A DNA stretch of 64,000 nt from JAPLDA01 sp043787975 (GTDB taxonomy: Bacteria; Bacteroidota; Bacteroidia; AKYH767-A; 2013-40CM-41-45): positions 1-64,000 of the forward strand of contig JAYVUK010000038.1 of NCBI GenBank assembly GCA_043787975.1, in the 5' to 3' direction. The notes beneath the pieces were generated by a model. The model saw nothing but the letters and a program-made list of their open reading frames with translations. It made no database searches and had not been told where the DNA came from. Shown piece by piece: positions 8,233 to 17,710 of this stretch. Position numbers and translations under genes: made by a program. How positions within the stretch are numbered: position 1 is the stretch's first letter; each line of letters opens with the position of its first letter.

Positions 8233-9714
8233 ATGAGAAATTCAATACTTGTCCTCATCACATTCATTTGCGGGTTGCTGAATTCAGAAGGAAAAAGTTT
8301 GAGTGCTTTTTTTTCATATTGCACCTTTAATCAACCCGGCAAAGGCCCTTATATTGAAACATACCTGAATGTTACCGGTAATTCAACGGTGCTTTCAAAG
8401 AACTCTGAGAATAAACTACAAAGTAAAATCGAAGTACAATGGGTTTACAAGCAAGGTGATAAAATTGTTCACTTTGACAAATACAATTTACTGAGCCCGT
8501 CGATCCTTGACACGGCTCAACTTATCCCTGACTTCATTGACCAACAGCGCGTATCCCTGCCAAAGGGTGATTATATCGTCGAACTAAAAATTGCAGACAA
8601 GAATTCCAGCGATCCGGGTTTTATTTCGAGCCAAAATATTTCGATTAATTATCTAACTGATAAAGTAATCGTTTCTGATATCGAATTGGTTGAATCCTAT
8701 ACTCCTACTACACAAGCAACTGCTTTTAGTAAGAACGGGTATGAAATTATTCCGCTTGTCAACAATTATTTTCCTAAAACTTCACAGTCGTTGAAGTTCT
8801 ATGCAGAGATTTATAACAGCAAAGAGATTTTAGGGGATGCGGACTTTCTGGTGAGCTACTACATTGCCGGATACCAGAATAACATTATTAATAATCTCAT
8901 TAGCCGTAAAAAGCAAAAAACGGCTTCTGTAAGTGTTTTAATGGCTGAATTGCCGATTGTTGAAATTCCTTCGGGCAACTATTATCTCGGTATTGAAGTT
9001 AGGGATAAAGCCAATAATCTATTGGCATTGAATCATGTATTATTTCAACGAAGCAAGCCTTTTGAAAAAACATTGAACATTGATGAACTTTCTACCATCA
9101 AGATTGAGAATACTTTTGTGATGAACTTTACAGACAAAGACACACTGGCAGATTATATTTCATCACTTTATCCGATATCCGCACAGTTTGAAGCAAACGT
9201 AGAAGAAAATCAGATTCAATACAGGAAACTAGAATCCATGCAACAGTTCTTTTATTATTTCTGGACGAGTCACAGCCCGAAAAATCCGGAACAAGGATGG
9301 ATGGATTATAAAGCAGAAGTGGACAAAGTAAATTCATCCTTCAAGTGCCTGAATAAAAAAGGATACGAGACAGATCGCGGACGGGTCTATTTACAATATG
9401 GACCACCCAATGAGATTTATAAGCGATACTCTGAACCGGGAGCATTCCCGTATGAAATTTGGCACTACAATACAATCGCCAATCGAACCGACGGAAAATT
9501 TGTTTTCTATGCTCACAACATTACTTCGAATGATTTCGAACTTCTTCATTCCAATGTAAGTGGTGAGTACCAAAATGAAAACTGGACATTAAATCTTGCT
9601 TCTGACCCGCGTACTTTGATGTACAATAAAAAGGACGTGAACGGAAGTAACAAGCAAGATATTCTTGATGACTTTGGGAGCCGTGCACAGGAAGAATTTA
9701 ATCATCCTAAATAA
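8233..9714 (+). CDS. GWxTD domain-containing protein
   Basis: A 493-residue protein with an N-terminal signal peptide (about 22 residues). Its C-terminal third is the GWxTD domain of Bacteroidota: QGWMDYKAEVDKVNSSF, then GYETDRGRVYLQYGPPNEI and PYEIWHYN. Tyrosine replaces the name-giving tryptophan (GYETD). The N-terminal part is predicted beta-rich and resembles the stalk region of these exported proteins. The function of the family is unknown; it is usually periplasmic or surface-associated. It is the first chromosomal gene after the mobile element and is followed by a glycosyltransferase 84 bases downstream. Confidence 0.85.
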   Translation: MRNSILVLITFICGLLNSEGKSLSAFFSYCTFNQPGKGPYIETYLNVTGNSTVLSKNSENKLQSKIEVQWVYKQGDKIVHFDKYNLLSPSILDTAQLIPDFIDQQRVSLPKGDYIVELKIADKNSSDPGFISSQNISINYLTDKVIVSDIELVESYTPTTQATAFSKNGYEIIPLVNNYFPKTSQSLKFYAEIYNSKEILGDADFLVSYYIAGYQNNIINNLISRKKQKTASVSVLMAELPIVEIPSGNYYLGIEVRDKANNLLALNHVLFQRSKPFEKTLNIDELSTIKIENTFVMNFTDKDTLADYISSLYPISAQFEANVEENQIQYRKLESMQQFFYYFWTSHSPKNPEQGWMDYKAEVDKVNSSFKCLNKKGYETDRGRVYLQYGPPNEIYKRYSEPGAFPYEIWHYNTIANRTDGKFVFYAHNITSNDFELLHSNVSGEYQNENWTLNLASDPRTLMYNKKDVNGSNKQDILDDFGSRAQEEFNHPK

Positions 9715-9798
9715 TGCACTCTTCGCTTAGCTCATATTTCATCTCCCGAATTTTAATTAACAACTTTTTTAGCTGATCTTGCAAATCATTTCCTGATT

Positions 9799-10827
9799 AT
9801 GCAAGTAGCTGTTGTTATCCTCAACTGGAACGGAAAATTTTTTCTTGAAAAATTTTTACCTAATGTGATTCGCTACAGCATCGGTGTTGCGGATATTGTT
9901 GTAGCTGATAATAATTCTTCTGATGATTCACTTGCCATTCTTCGTGAAAAATTTCCGGAGGTTAAAATTATTCTCAACAAGACCAATCTTGGTTTTGCCG
10001 GTGGATATAACGAGGCATTAAAGCAGGTAAAGAGTGACTATTATATTTTGCTCAACTCCGATGTTGATGTGACCGAAAACTGGATTCAGCCTGTTATCAA
10101 CCTGATGAAAAGCGATGAGCGAATTGCTGCCTGCCAACCGAAAATAAGATCTTACAAACATCCTGATGAATATGAATATGCAGGTGCAGCAGGCGGTTTT
10201 ATCGACAAATACGGTTATCCCTTTTGCAGAGGCAGAATTTTCTCTTCACTTGAAAAGGATCATCATCAGTATGATGATGTGAAAGAAATTTTCTGGGCAA
10301 CGGGAGCGTGTTTGTTTGTGCGTGCTGATATCTTCCATCAACTCGGGGGATTTGATGCTACGTTCTTTGCTCACATGGAAGAAATTGATTTGTGTTGGCG
10401 AATTCACAGAGCTGATTACAAAATTATGTGTTGCCCCGCGTCTACTGTCTATCATATTGGCGGAGGAACGCTTCCCAAAAATAATCCCCGGAAAACGTAC
10501 CTCAATTTCAGAAACAACCTGATGATGGTTTACAAAAATGCAAACAAGAGCGATTTGTTTTCAATCCTTTTATTCAGAACTTTTTTTGATTTTGTAGCGG
10601 CAATTTTGTTTTTATTTACCAACGGCTGGTCCGACTGCAAAGCTGTTCTCAAAGCGCATATCGATTTTCACAGGAAGAAAAAAACGCTCGACCAGGGGCT
10701 GGATACCAATACGACCAATCATTCCATTCAATTAATTTACCCGAAGAGTATTTTATTAAGGTATTTTATTTTTCGAAACAGAAGATTTTCTGATCTCAGC
10801 CACTATTCAGTGAAGAAAGATTTATGA
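9799..10827 (+). CDS. Glycosyltransferase family 2 (WbbL/rhamnosyltransferase-like)
   Basis: A 342-residue GT-A enzyme. VVILNWNG opens the nucleotide-sugar fold, ADNNSSDDS follows, LLNSDVDV carries the DxD metal site, and FFAHMEEIDLCWR holds the acidic catalytic region typical of rhamnosyltransferase-like GT2 enzymes. A hydrophobic segment near residues 265-280 may anchor it to the membrane. It probably adds a sugar to a polysaccharide or lipid carrier on the cytoplasmic face. Its stop overlaps the start of the REC-Hpt gene by four bases (ATGA), so the two are translationally coupled although their roles are not obviously linked. Confidence 0.88.
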   Translation: MQVAVVILNWNGKFFLEKFLPNVIRYSIGVADIVVADNNSSDDSLAILREKFPEVKIILNKTNLGFAGGYNEALKQVKSDYYILLNSDVDVTENWIQPVINLMKSDERIAACQPKIRSYKHPDEYEYAGAAGGFIDKYGYPFCRGRIFSSLEKDHHQYDDVKEIFWATGACLFVRADIFHQLGGFDATFFAHMEEIDLCWRIHRADYKIMCCPASTVYHIGGGTLPKNNPRKTYLNFRNNLMMVYKNANKSDLFSILLFRTFFDFVAAILFLFTNGWSDCKAVLKAHIDFHRKKKTLDQGLDTNTTNHSIQLIYPKSILLRYFIFRNRRFSDLSHYSVKKDL

Positions 10828-11645
10828 AGTATTCGCATCTTACTATTTTGATTGTTGAAGACAACAGGATCAATCAACTGCTTTTAAAAAATACGTTGCT
10901 GAAATTTGGTTTTACAAATTTTAGTGTTGCAGAAAGCGGTGAAGCTGCGCTGAAGAAACATGCAGAAAAAAACTTTGATCTTATTCTTCTTGACATACAA
11001 ATGCCCGGAATGGATGGTTATGAAATTACCAATGCAATAAGAACAACGATGAGTCCTGAATACCTTACGGTTCCAATCATTGCTTTAACTGCTAATGGCT
11101 CTAAGAAGGACAAAGCCAAAGCATTGGAAGCCGGTGTTAACGAGTATGTAATTAAGCCATACACCCCTGAAGATCTTTATTCCACGATATTAAAATACGT
11201 GGATGCTTCTGGTAAAAAAGCAACCACAGGAAAAAAGAAAAATAAGCGTGCCGAAAAAGAGAAAACAACCGACAAGAATAAAAGAGCAGGAATAGATCTT
11301 GGTTTTCTTGAGAAGTACACCGATGGCGATGAGAAAATACTACGGCAACTTATTGAAATATTTTTGCGTGAAGTACCTGACACCATCAAAAAACTTGAGC
11401 AATTTATTAAGGAAGCCAATTGGAAAGAAGTTCACGCGGCAGCTCACAAGGTAAAATCAAGCTTTGCAATTTTTGAACTGTTCGACCTAAGAAAAATAGC
11501 TCTGGAGATGGAAGAATGTTCCAGCGAGTTGATCCACGTTGAAAAGATTCCGAAACTTTTCGAAGCGTTTAATTCCGGTTGTGTAAAAGCTTTACTTGAT
11601 CTTGAGGCGGAATTAAAAAAACTCAACGAGTCTGAAAATCAGTAA
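10824..11645 (+). CDS. Phosphorelay protein: response-regulator receiver plus Hpt domain
   Basis: A 273-residue protein. The receiver domain (1-125) has the acidic pair in VEDN, phospho-acceptor Asp57 in LILLDIQMPGMDG, and Lys111 in VIKPY. A lysine-rich linker (130-155) leads to a histidine phosphotransfer domain with the phospho-histidine at about 208 in AAAHKVKSS. It can therefore accept a phosphoryl group on Asp and pass one through His, as a shuttle in a multistep phosphorelay. No kinase or DNA-binding output is encoded nearby. It overlaps the upstream glycosyltransferase by four bases. Confidence 0.92.
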   Translation: MKYSHLTILIVEDNRINQLLLKNTLLKFGFTNFSVAESGEAALKKHAEKNFDLILLDIQMPGMDGYEITNAIRTTMSPEYLTVPIIALTANGSKKDKAKALEAGVNEYVIKPYTPEDLYSTILKYVDASGKKATTGKKKNKRAEKEKTTDKNKRAGIDLGFLEKYTDGDEKILRQLIEIFLREVPDTIKKLEQFIKEANWKEVHAAAHKVKSSFAIFELFDLRKIALEMEECSSELIHVEKIPKLFEAFNSGCVKALLDLEAELKKLNESENQ

Positions 11646-11660
11646 CGATCAGAAGTGTTT

Positions 11661-12887
11661 TTACATTCTTGCAGCCATCAATAAATCCAAATCTTTGAAT
11701 GGTAATTTACAGGCGTTGCTTACAAAACGGTTCGAGACCGAACCCTTGAAAAGATAAACTCCCTGCCTCACTGCTTTGTTTTTCCATAGCATTTCGTCAA
11801 TGCCTCCTTCTTCTCCAATACTGATAAGAATAGGAGTAAAAATATTACTCAGCGCTGCTGAAGCCGTACGACTCACACGTGATGCAATGTTCGGAACACA
11901 ATAGTGAACGACTCCATACTTCCTGAAAACAGGTTGTGTATGATTTGTTACTTCGCTGGTTTCAAAACATCCGCCCTGATCAATACTCACATCTACAATC
12001 ACAGAACCCACGCGCATTTCACTTACCATTTCATCGGTGACAACCACAGGTGTCCTACCTTCATCACTTCTCAGTGCCCCAATCACGACATCCGCATTCT
12101 TCAATTCTTTCAACAAAATACTGGGAACGATCGTGGACGTATAAATTCTTCGTCCCAATCTATTCTGCAACCTTCTTAAACGATGGATGGAATCATCGAA
12201 GACTTTCACACTAGCTCCTAAACCCAAGGCTACACGTGCGGCATACTCGCCCACCGTTCCGGCGCCAAGAATCACCACTTCCGTCGGAGGAATACCGGCT
12301 ACACCACCAAGCAACTCACCTTTTCCACTGAATGCATTACTGAGGTATTCTGCGGCAATGAGTATTGCAGTGCTTCCGACAATTTCACTCATGGCTTGGA
12401 TGATCGGGTAAATTCCTGATTCGTCGCGGATGTATTCATACCCAACAGCTGTAATTTTTTTAGCAGCCAGGAGACGAATATATTCTTCATTTTGCATACT
12501 CATTTGAAGAATAGAAATTAGCGTTTGCTTGGGTTGGATCAGCGTGACTTCTTCAAGAGAAGGAGGAGCAACTTTCAAAACAATATCTGCTTTGAAAGCT
12601 TCCGCAGCACTATACACAATTTTTGCCCCGGCATCACTGTAATCTGAGTCTTGTATGTTTGCAGCCTTACCTGCGCCCGCTTCTACCACTACTTCGTGTC
12701 CATTGTTTACAATCAATGCAACTGATTCAGGTATAAGGGGAATGCGGTTTTCCTGGAAAGATGTTTCTTTCGGAATTCCAATGTACAATTGCTTTTCCTG
12801 TTTCTTTACCTCGAGCATCGCCTCCTGAGGCATGTGAGTGGCAGAAGAAATTAAAGAAGAAAGCTCATGTGGTAATTTCTCACTCAT
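11661..12887 (-). CDS. ald: Alanine dehydrogenase
   Basis: A 408-residue NAD-dependent enzyme that converts L-alanine to pyruvate and ammonium. After a Bacteroidota-type N-terminal extension of about 30 residues comes GIPKETSFQENRIPL (substrate-binding domain), then the Rossmann motif VVILGAGTVGEYAA after GGVAGIPP, and VDVSIDQGGCFETS, a signature of alanine dehydrogenases and PntA. It overlaps tsaE by 8 bases and is convergent with the REC-Hpt gene. The ald-tsaE pair next to porX is a gene order I recall from other Bacteroidota. Confidence 0.92.
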   Translation of the reverse strand: MSEKLPHELSSLISSATHMPQEAMLEVKKQEKQLYIGIPKETSFQENRIPLIPESVALIVNNGHEVVVEAGAGKAANIQDSDYSDAGAKIVYSAAEAFKADIVLKVAPPSLEEVTLIQPKQTLISILQMSMQNEEYIRLLAAKKITAVGYEYIRDESGIYPIIQAMSEIVGSTAILIAAEYLSNAFSGKGELLGGVAGIPPTEVVILGAGTVGEYAARVALGLGASVKVFDDSIHRLRRLQNRLGRRIYTSTIVPSILLKELKNADVVIGALRSDEGRTPVVVTDEMVSEMRVGSVIVDVSIDQGGCFETSEVTNHTQPVFRKYGVVHYCVPNIASRVSRTASAALSNIFTPILISIGEEGGIDEMLWKNKAVRQGVYLFKGSVSNRFVSNACKLPFKDLDLLMAARM

Positions 12888-13314
12888 AGTGAAAAGTAAT
12901 CAATCTTGTTTCATCCTGAATAGCAAGGACTTCAATTAGAACCCGTACCATTTCTTTCGGCAATAAATTTATAATTTTTTCTGACCATTCCACAAAACAA
13001 TAATGACCGCTGTAAAAATATTCTTCACAACCAATGTCAATAGCTTCACGCTCATTCTTAATCCTGTAAAAATCGAAGTGGTAAATCGGGTTTTCTCCCT
13101 TCCCGATATATTCATTCATCAGTGAAAAAGTAGGACTGTTCATGGAATCCCTCACTCCCAATTGTTTGCAAATGGCTTTGATAAATGTTGTTTTACCACT
13201 TCCCATCGCGCCAGAGAGAGCAATAAGCTTGTTTTCTCCGGCAAAATTCAAAAGTCTGGTTGCAAGTCCATCCAATTCATCTATGGAATGAATGGTCACT
13301 TTCATTTCTTTCAT
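12880..13314 (-). CDS. tsaE: tRNA threonylcarbamoyladenosine biosynthesis ATPase TsaE
   Basis: About 144 residues from the ATG at 13314 (13305 is also possible; a 13350 start adds an unlikely hydrophobic tail). The P-loop SGAMGSGKTT lies at 34-43, followed by SPTFSLMNEY and the YHFDFYRI and CFVEWSEK motifs of TsaE. It works with TsaB and TsaD to make the t6A37 modification in tRNAs reading ANN codons and is essential in most bacteria. It overlaps ald by 8 bases and is divergent from the RND efflux operon. Confidence 0.93.
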   Translation of the reverse strand: MKEMKVTIHSIDELDGLATRLLNFAGENKLIALSGAMGSGKTTFIKAICKQLGVRDSMNSPTFSLMNEYIGKGENPIYHFDFYRIKNEREAIDIGCEEYFYSGHYCFVEWSEKIINLLPKEMVRVLIEVLAIQDETRLITFHYE

Positions 13315-13411
13315 ATCGGCAACGAAAGTAAAAAAATGAAAGCTCATCAAACTAATTCAGGTAACACATGATTAACCTAAATGTTCATGTTATCCTAGTT
13401 TCAAAAATGAA

Positions 13412-13419
13412 TATATTTG
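13412..13419 (+). promoter_or_regulatory. Bacteroidota -7 element (TATATTTG) before the RND operon
   Basis: Exact TAnnTTTG match 69 bases upstream of the adaptor ATG at 13489, in the divergent gap after tsaE. It suggests a leader of about 60 bases. An imperfect inverted repeat just upstream (about 13361-13400, GGTAACACATGA and TCATGTTATCC) could be an operator, but no regulator gene is adjacent. Confidence 0.4.
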
Positions 13420-13488
13420 CGTCAACAAACTGTTTTAATCTACCAAGAATTTAGTAAACAGATTGTTGTTTTACCTTTACCATGCTTT

Positions 13489-14553
13489 ATGAAATTATCC
13501 CGACCGCTGATCACCATTCTTCTTATTGTAGTTATATTGTTAGTTGTTAAATTTATTTTTTTCAATAGCAATTCTGCTAAGAATCTTCCCTCTCCTGCGA
13601 CTCCAAAAAATCCGGCAATACCCGTTTCAGGGATTGTTGTACAAACTGAGCATCTTAATAATAATGTATTTGCCACAGGCACTGTATTAGCCAACGAAGA
13701 AGTTGAATTGCGACCCGAAGCATCCGGAAAAATAATTCAAATCAATTTTAAGGAGGGCACACCTGTATCCAAAGGTGATCTCTTAATTAAGATTAATGAT
13801 TCTGACCTACTCGCTCAACTTAAAAAACTACAGTTGCAAATAAAACTTGCTTCCGAACAGGAAGAACGCGAAAAAAAATTATTGGCAATTAATGGTGTAA
13901 GCCAGGAAGAGTATGACATCGCGTTGAATCAATTGAATTCATTGAAGGCAGATGAAGAATATACGCATGCTCAAATTGCAAAGACAGAATTGCGAGCACC
14001 CTTCACCGGAATAATCGGACTAAAAAATGTAAGCGAAGGAAGTTATGTTTCTCCTGCTCAAACAATCGCCTGGCTTCAACAAATTGATCCTGTAAAAATT
14101 GACTTTTCCGTTCCAGAAAAATACGGTACGATCGTTCACAAGGGTGACAAAATTAGTTTTACTTCTTCCAATTCAAGAGACACGATGAGCGGTGAAGTGT
14201 ATGCTATTCAACCACGCATTGACATTGCAACAAGAACATTAGAAATACGTGCACTCAGCCCAAACAAACAAGGTAAAATTATTCCCGGCTCTTTTGTAAA
14301 AGTGAATTTGGTGTTGAAGCAATTTGATGATGCCATCATGGTTCCCACCCAGGCTGTTGTTCCGGTTCTAAAAGGAAAAAATATTTTCGTTTACAGAAAT
14401 GGGAAAGCTGAATCCCAAGCGATCGAAACCGGAATAAGAACGGATACTGAAATACAGATTCTATCCGGCATTCATTCCGGTGATACCATTATCATAACAG
14501 GGCTAATGCAATTGCGCGGAGGAATGGCAGTCAGCCTGACGAATGTAAAATGA
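13489..14553 (+). CDS. RND efflux periplasmic adaptor (HlyD/MFP family)
   Basis: A 354-residue protein from the ATG at 13489; the frame is open further upstream but MKLSRPLITILLIVVILL is a clear signal anchor. The lipoyl half-motifs (ATGTVLANEEVELRPEASGK and ELRAPFTGIIGLK) flank a short helical hairpin, followed by beta-barrel and membrane-proximal domains, as in MexA/AcrA. It would bridge the inner-membrane pump and the outer-membrane channel encoded just downstream. Its place as first gene of the operon fits. Substrates cannot be told from the sequence. Confidence 0.92.
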   Translation: MKLSRPLITILLIVVILLVVKFIFFNSNSAKNLPSPATPKNPAIPVSGIVVQTEHLNNNVFATGTVLANEEVELRPEASGKIIQINFKEGTPVSKGDLLIKINDSDLLAQLKKLQLQIKLASEQEEREKKLLAINGVSQEEYDIALNQLNSLKADEEYTHAQIAKTELRAPFTGIIGLKNVSEGSYVSPAQTIAWLQQIDPVKIDFSVPEKYGTIVHKGDKISFTSSNSRDTMSGEVYAIQPRIDIATRTLEIRALSPNKQGKIIPGSFVKVNLVLKQFDDAIMVPTQAVVPVLKGKNIFVYRNGKAESQAIETGIRTDTEIQILSGIHSGDTIIITGLMQLRGGMAVSLTNVK

Positions 14554-14635
14554 AGACAGTGGAATTTACAATGACGTCTCACACATTTTTTGATTTAAAA
14601 TTCGCATGTCAGAATTTTTCTGGTAGGATCAATAC

Positions 14636-17600
14636 ATGAATCTCTCTTCAACTAGTATAAACCGGCCTGTACTAGCGATCGTAATGTCGCTACTGATTCT
14701 ATTGTTCGGAGGAATCGGTTTTTCTTTTTTAGGTGTCCGCGAATACCCATCCGTTGATCCTCCTGTGATTACTGTACGTACTGCCTACACCGGAGCAAAC
14801 GCAGCGGTCATTGAATCACAGATTACTGAACCGTTAGAGAAATCAATCAACGGAGTTGCAGGTATTCGTACCATTTCATCAGCAAGTAACCAGGGTTCAA
14901 GCAATATAACTGTTGAGTTTAACCTGGGAGAAGATTTAGAAGCCGCAGCAAACGATGTGCGTGATAAAGTTGCACAAGCTGTTCGTCAACTTCCCCAGGA
15001 CATAGATGCGCCACCCGTTGTTACGAAGTCGGATGCAAACTCAGACGCGATCATTTCCGTTACGGTTCAAAGTGATACCCGGAATGAATTGGAAGTGGAT
15101 GACTATGCTGAAAATGTATTGGCGGAACGATTGCAAACAATTCCCGGTGTCAGCACTGTGCAGATTTGGGGACAGAAAAAATATGCCATGCGACTATGGC
15201 TGGATCCTTCCAAACTTTCTTCTTACGGTTTAACTCCGCTGGATATCCAACAGGCACTCAACAAAGAAAATGTTGATTTGCCGGGAGGAAAAATTGAGGG
15301 GAATTCAACTGAACTTACTGTGAATACAGTTGGACGATTAACAAACGAAGAATCGTTCAATAATCTCATTTTGAAATCAGAGGTTAATAATGTTGTACGA
15401 TTAAAGGATGTTGGATATGCTGTATTGGGTCCTGAGCTGGAAGAAACGAGTTTAAAGCAAAATGGAATATCGATGATCGGATGCGGACTTGTTCCACAAC
15501 CAGGGGCAAACTACATTGATATTGCCGATGAGTTTTACAAACGTCTCGACCAAATAAAAAAGGATCTGCCAAAAGATTTAAAATTATTCATCCCGCTCGA
15601 CAACACGAAGTTCATCAAGAACTCCATATCAGAAGTGAAAGAAACACTTCTGATTGCCATCATTCTTGTCATTCTGATCATCTATCTTTTCTTCCGTGAT
15701 TGGCTGATTGCGTTCCGTCCGCTCATTGACATTCCTGTCTCATTAGTCGGCGTATTTTTCATTATGTATTTCTGCGGATTCTCTATTAACGTTCTAACCC
15801 TACTTGCTGTTGTACTTGCAACCGGGTTGGTGGTGGATGACGGAATTGTTGTCACCGAAAATATTTTCAAAAAAGTAGAACAAGGAATGAGTCCAGTAGA
15901 AGCTGCTCATAAAGGTTCAAAAGAAATTTTCTTTGTTATTGTCTCCACGTCCATAACACTCGCTGCAGTTTTCCTTCCGGTAATTTTCCTTGAAGGTTTT
16001 GTCGGGCGTTTGTTCCGCGAATTCGGTGTCGTGCTCGCCGGAGCAGTTCTGATCTCCGCATTTGTTTCGCTTACACTCACTCCCATGCTAAATGCACGCC
16101 TGCTCAGAAAGGAAGCAAGAAAAAGTAAGTTCTATGAACGTACCGAACCATTTTTTGTCAACATGGAAAATAGTTACAGCAACTCGTTGAAGAATTTCAT
16201 GAAAAAAAAATGGGTAGCACTAGTAATTATTGCTGCTTCGCTAGGTTTAATTTATATGATCGGAAGTTCTCTTCAATCGGAGTTATCTCCTCTCGAAGAT
16301 AGGAATTTAATGCGCTTATCTGTCACAGCTCCGGAAGGATCATCTTACGAATACACCAGCCAGTTCATGGATAAGATGAGTGATCTGGTTCAGGATTCTG
16401 TTCCTGAAAAAAGAATGTCGCTTACGGTTACATCTCCCGGCTTTATCGGTTCCGGTGCCGTTAACACTGGCATCATGCGTATTGCGTTGGTAGATCCCGA
16501 TATGCGGGGACGCTCACAACAGCAAATTGCAGATGCACTTTCTATCGCGACAAAAAAGTTCACTGAAGCACGGGTATTTGTTATCCAGGAACAGACTATT
16601 TCAGTCGGGCTTGCTGCAAGAACTTCTTTGCCGGTTCAATTTGTTTTGCAAGCCCAGGACTTTGAAAAATTGAAAAAGGCTGTTCCGGAGTTCATGAAAG
16701 AAGCTGCCAAAGATCCCACATTCCAGGGAATTGATGTGAATTTAAAATTCAATAAGCCTGAATTGAATATCACTATTGATCGCGATAAGGCAAAGAATCT
16801 TGGCGTTAGTGTAATGGATATTGCACAGACATTACAGCTTTCCCTCGGCGGCATTCGCTTTTCATATTTTACTATGAATGGAAAACAATACCAGGTAATC
16901 GGCCAGGTTGATCGCGCGAACCGGGATGAACCTCTTGATCTGAAATCGATTTACATTCGCAATCAATCAGGTGAGCTGATCCAACTCGACAATGTTGTTC
17001 ACGTTGAAGAAAGCAGCAGTCCTCCTCAACTCTATCATTTTAATCGTTACAAATCAGCAATCATTTCAGCAGGACTTGCTTCAGGAAAAACCGTTGGTGA
17101 TGGTATTGAAGCGATGAAAAAAATTGCAGCGAAGGTTCTTGACGATTCCTTTTCAACAGCGCTTACCGGTTCATCTAGAGATTTTGCTGAGAGCTCATCA
17201 AACATTCTCTTCGCATTTCTTCTTGCATTACTACTGATCTTCCTGGTTCTATCGGCGCAGTTTGAAAGTTTCATCGATCCTTTGGTCATCATGATTACAG
17301 TTCCGCTTGCTCTTGCCGGTGCATTGATTTCACTTTGGTATTTCAACCAAACGTTAAACATTTTCAGTGAGATTGGAATGATCATGTTGGTAGGACTCGT
17401 TACTAAAAACGGAATTCTGATTGTAGAATTTGCAAACCAGTTACAGGAAAGAGGTATCCAAAAGAAGGATGCTATCTTACAGGCAGCTGCAGCAAGACTA
17501 CGTCCGATCCTGATGACGAGCATTGCTACTGCGTTGGGAGCATTGCCAATCGCACTTGCGCTGGGAGCAGGATCCAAGAGCCGTATGTCAATGGGAATTG

Positions 17601-17710
17601 TAGTCATTGGCGGATTGATGTTCTCACTCGTACTTACACTCTTTGTTATACCCGCGATGTATTCTTATTTATCGAAGCCGAAAAAGCAACACATTGATCA
17701 GCATGCGTAA
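14636..17710 (+). CDS. RND efflux pump, inner-membrane permease (AcrB/MexB type, HAE1-like)
   Basis: A 1024-residue transporter of standard length. It opens with NLSSTSINRPVLAIVMSLLI, has 12 predicted membrane segments and two large periplasmic loops. The proton-relay pair is seen as Asp-Asp in ATGLVVDDGIVVTENIF (TM4) and the partner Lys in LVTKNGILIVEFANQ (TM10). It exports drugs, bile-type amphiphiles or metabolites using the proton gradient. It follows the adaptor by 82 bases and overlaps the TolC gene by 8 bases, so all three form one tripartite system. Confidence 0.95.
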   Translation: MNLSSTSINRPVLAIVMSLLILLFGGIGFSFLGVREYPSVDPPVITVRTAYTGANAAVIESQITEPLEKSINGVAGIRTISSASNQGSSNITVEFNLGEDLEAAANDVRDKVAQAVRQLPQDIDAPPVVTKSDANSDAIISVTVQSDTRNELEVDDYAENVLAERLQTIPGVSTVQIWGQKKYAMRLWLDPSKLSSYGLTPLDIQQALNKENVDLPGGKIEGNSTELTVNTVGRLTNEESFNNLILKSEVNNVVRLKDVGYAVLGPELEETSLKQNGISMIGCGLVPQPGANYIDIADEFYKRLDQIKKDLPKDLKLFIPLDNTKFIKNSISEVKETLLIAIILVILIIYLFFRDWLIAFRPLIDIPVSLVGVFFIMYFCGFSINVLTLLAVVLATGLVVDDGIVVTENIFKKVEQGMSPVEAAHKGSKEIFFVIVSTSITLAAVFLPVIFLEGFVGRLFREFGVVLAGAVLISAFVSLTLTPMLNARLLRKEARKSKFYERTEPFFVNMENSYSNSLKNFMKKKWVALVIIAASLGLIYMIGSSLQSELSPLEDRNLMRLSVTAPEGSSYEYTSQFMDKMSDLVQDSVPEKRMSLTVTSPGFIGSGAVNTGIMRIALVDPDMRGRSQQQIADALSIATKKFTEARVFVIQEQTISVGLAARTSLPVQFVLQAQDFEKLKKAVPEFMKEAAKDPTFQGIDVNLKFNKPELNITIDRDKAKNLGVSVMDIAQTLQLSLGGIRFSYFTMNGKQYQVIGQVDRANRDEPLDLKSIYIRNQSGELIQLDNVVHVEESSSPPQLYHFNRYKSAIISAGLASGKTVGDGIEAMKKIAAKVLDDSFSTALTGSSRDFAESSSNILFAFLLALLLIFLVLSAQFESFIDPLVIMITVPLALAGALISLWYFNQTLNIFSEIGMIMLVGLVTKNGILIVEFANQLQERGIQKKDAILQAAAARLRPILMTSIATALGALPIALALGAGSKSRMSMGIVVIGGLMFSLVLTLFVIPAMYSYLSKPKKQHIDQHA

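Noticed and set aside
8233..9714. GWxTD gene considered as part of the mobile element
   Set aside because: It lies beyond the tRNA-like boundary and terminator and belongs to a chromosomal core family of the phylum.
17047..17607. Long minus-strand open frame (186 codons) opposite the RND pump
   Set aside because: It is antisense to well-conserved pump sequence and its translation has no domain or sensible composition.
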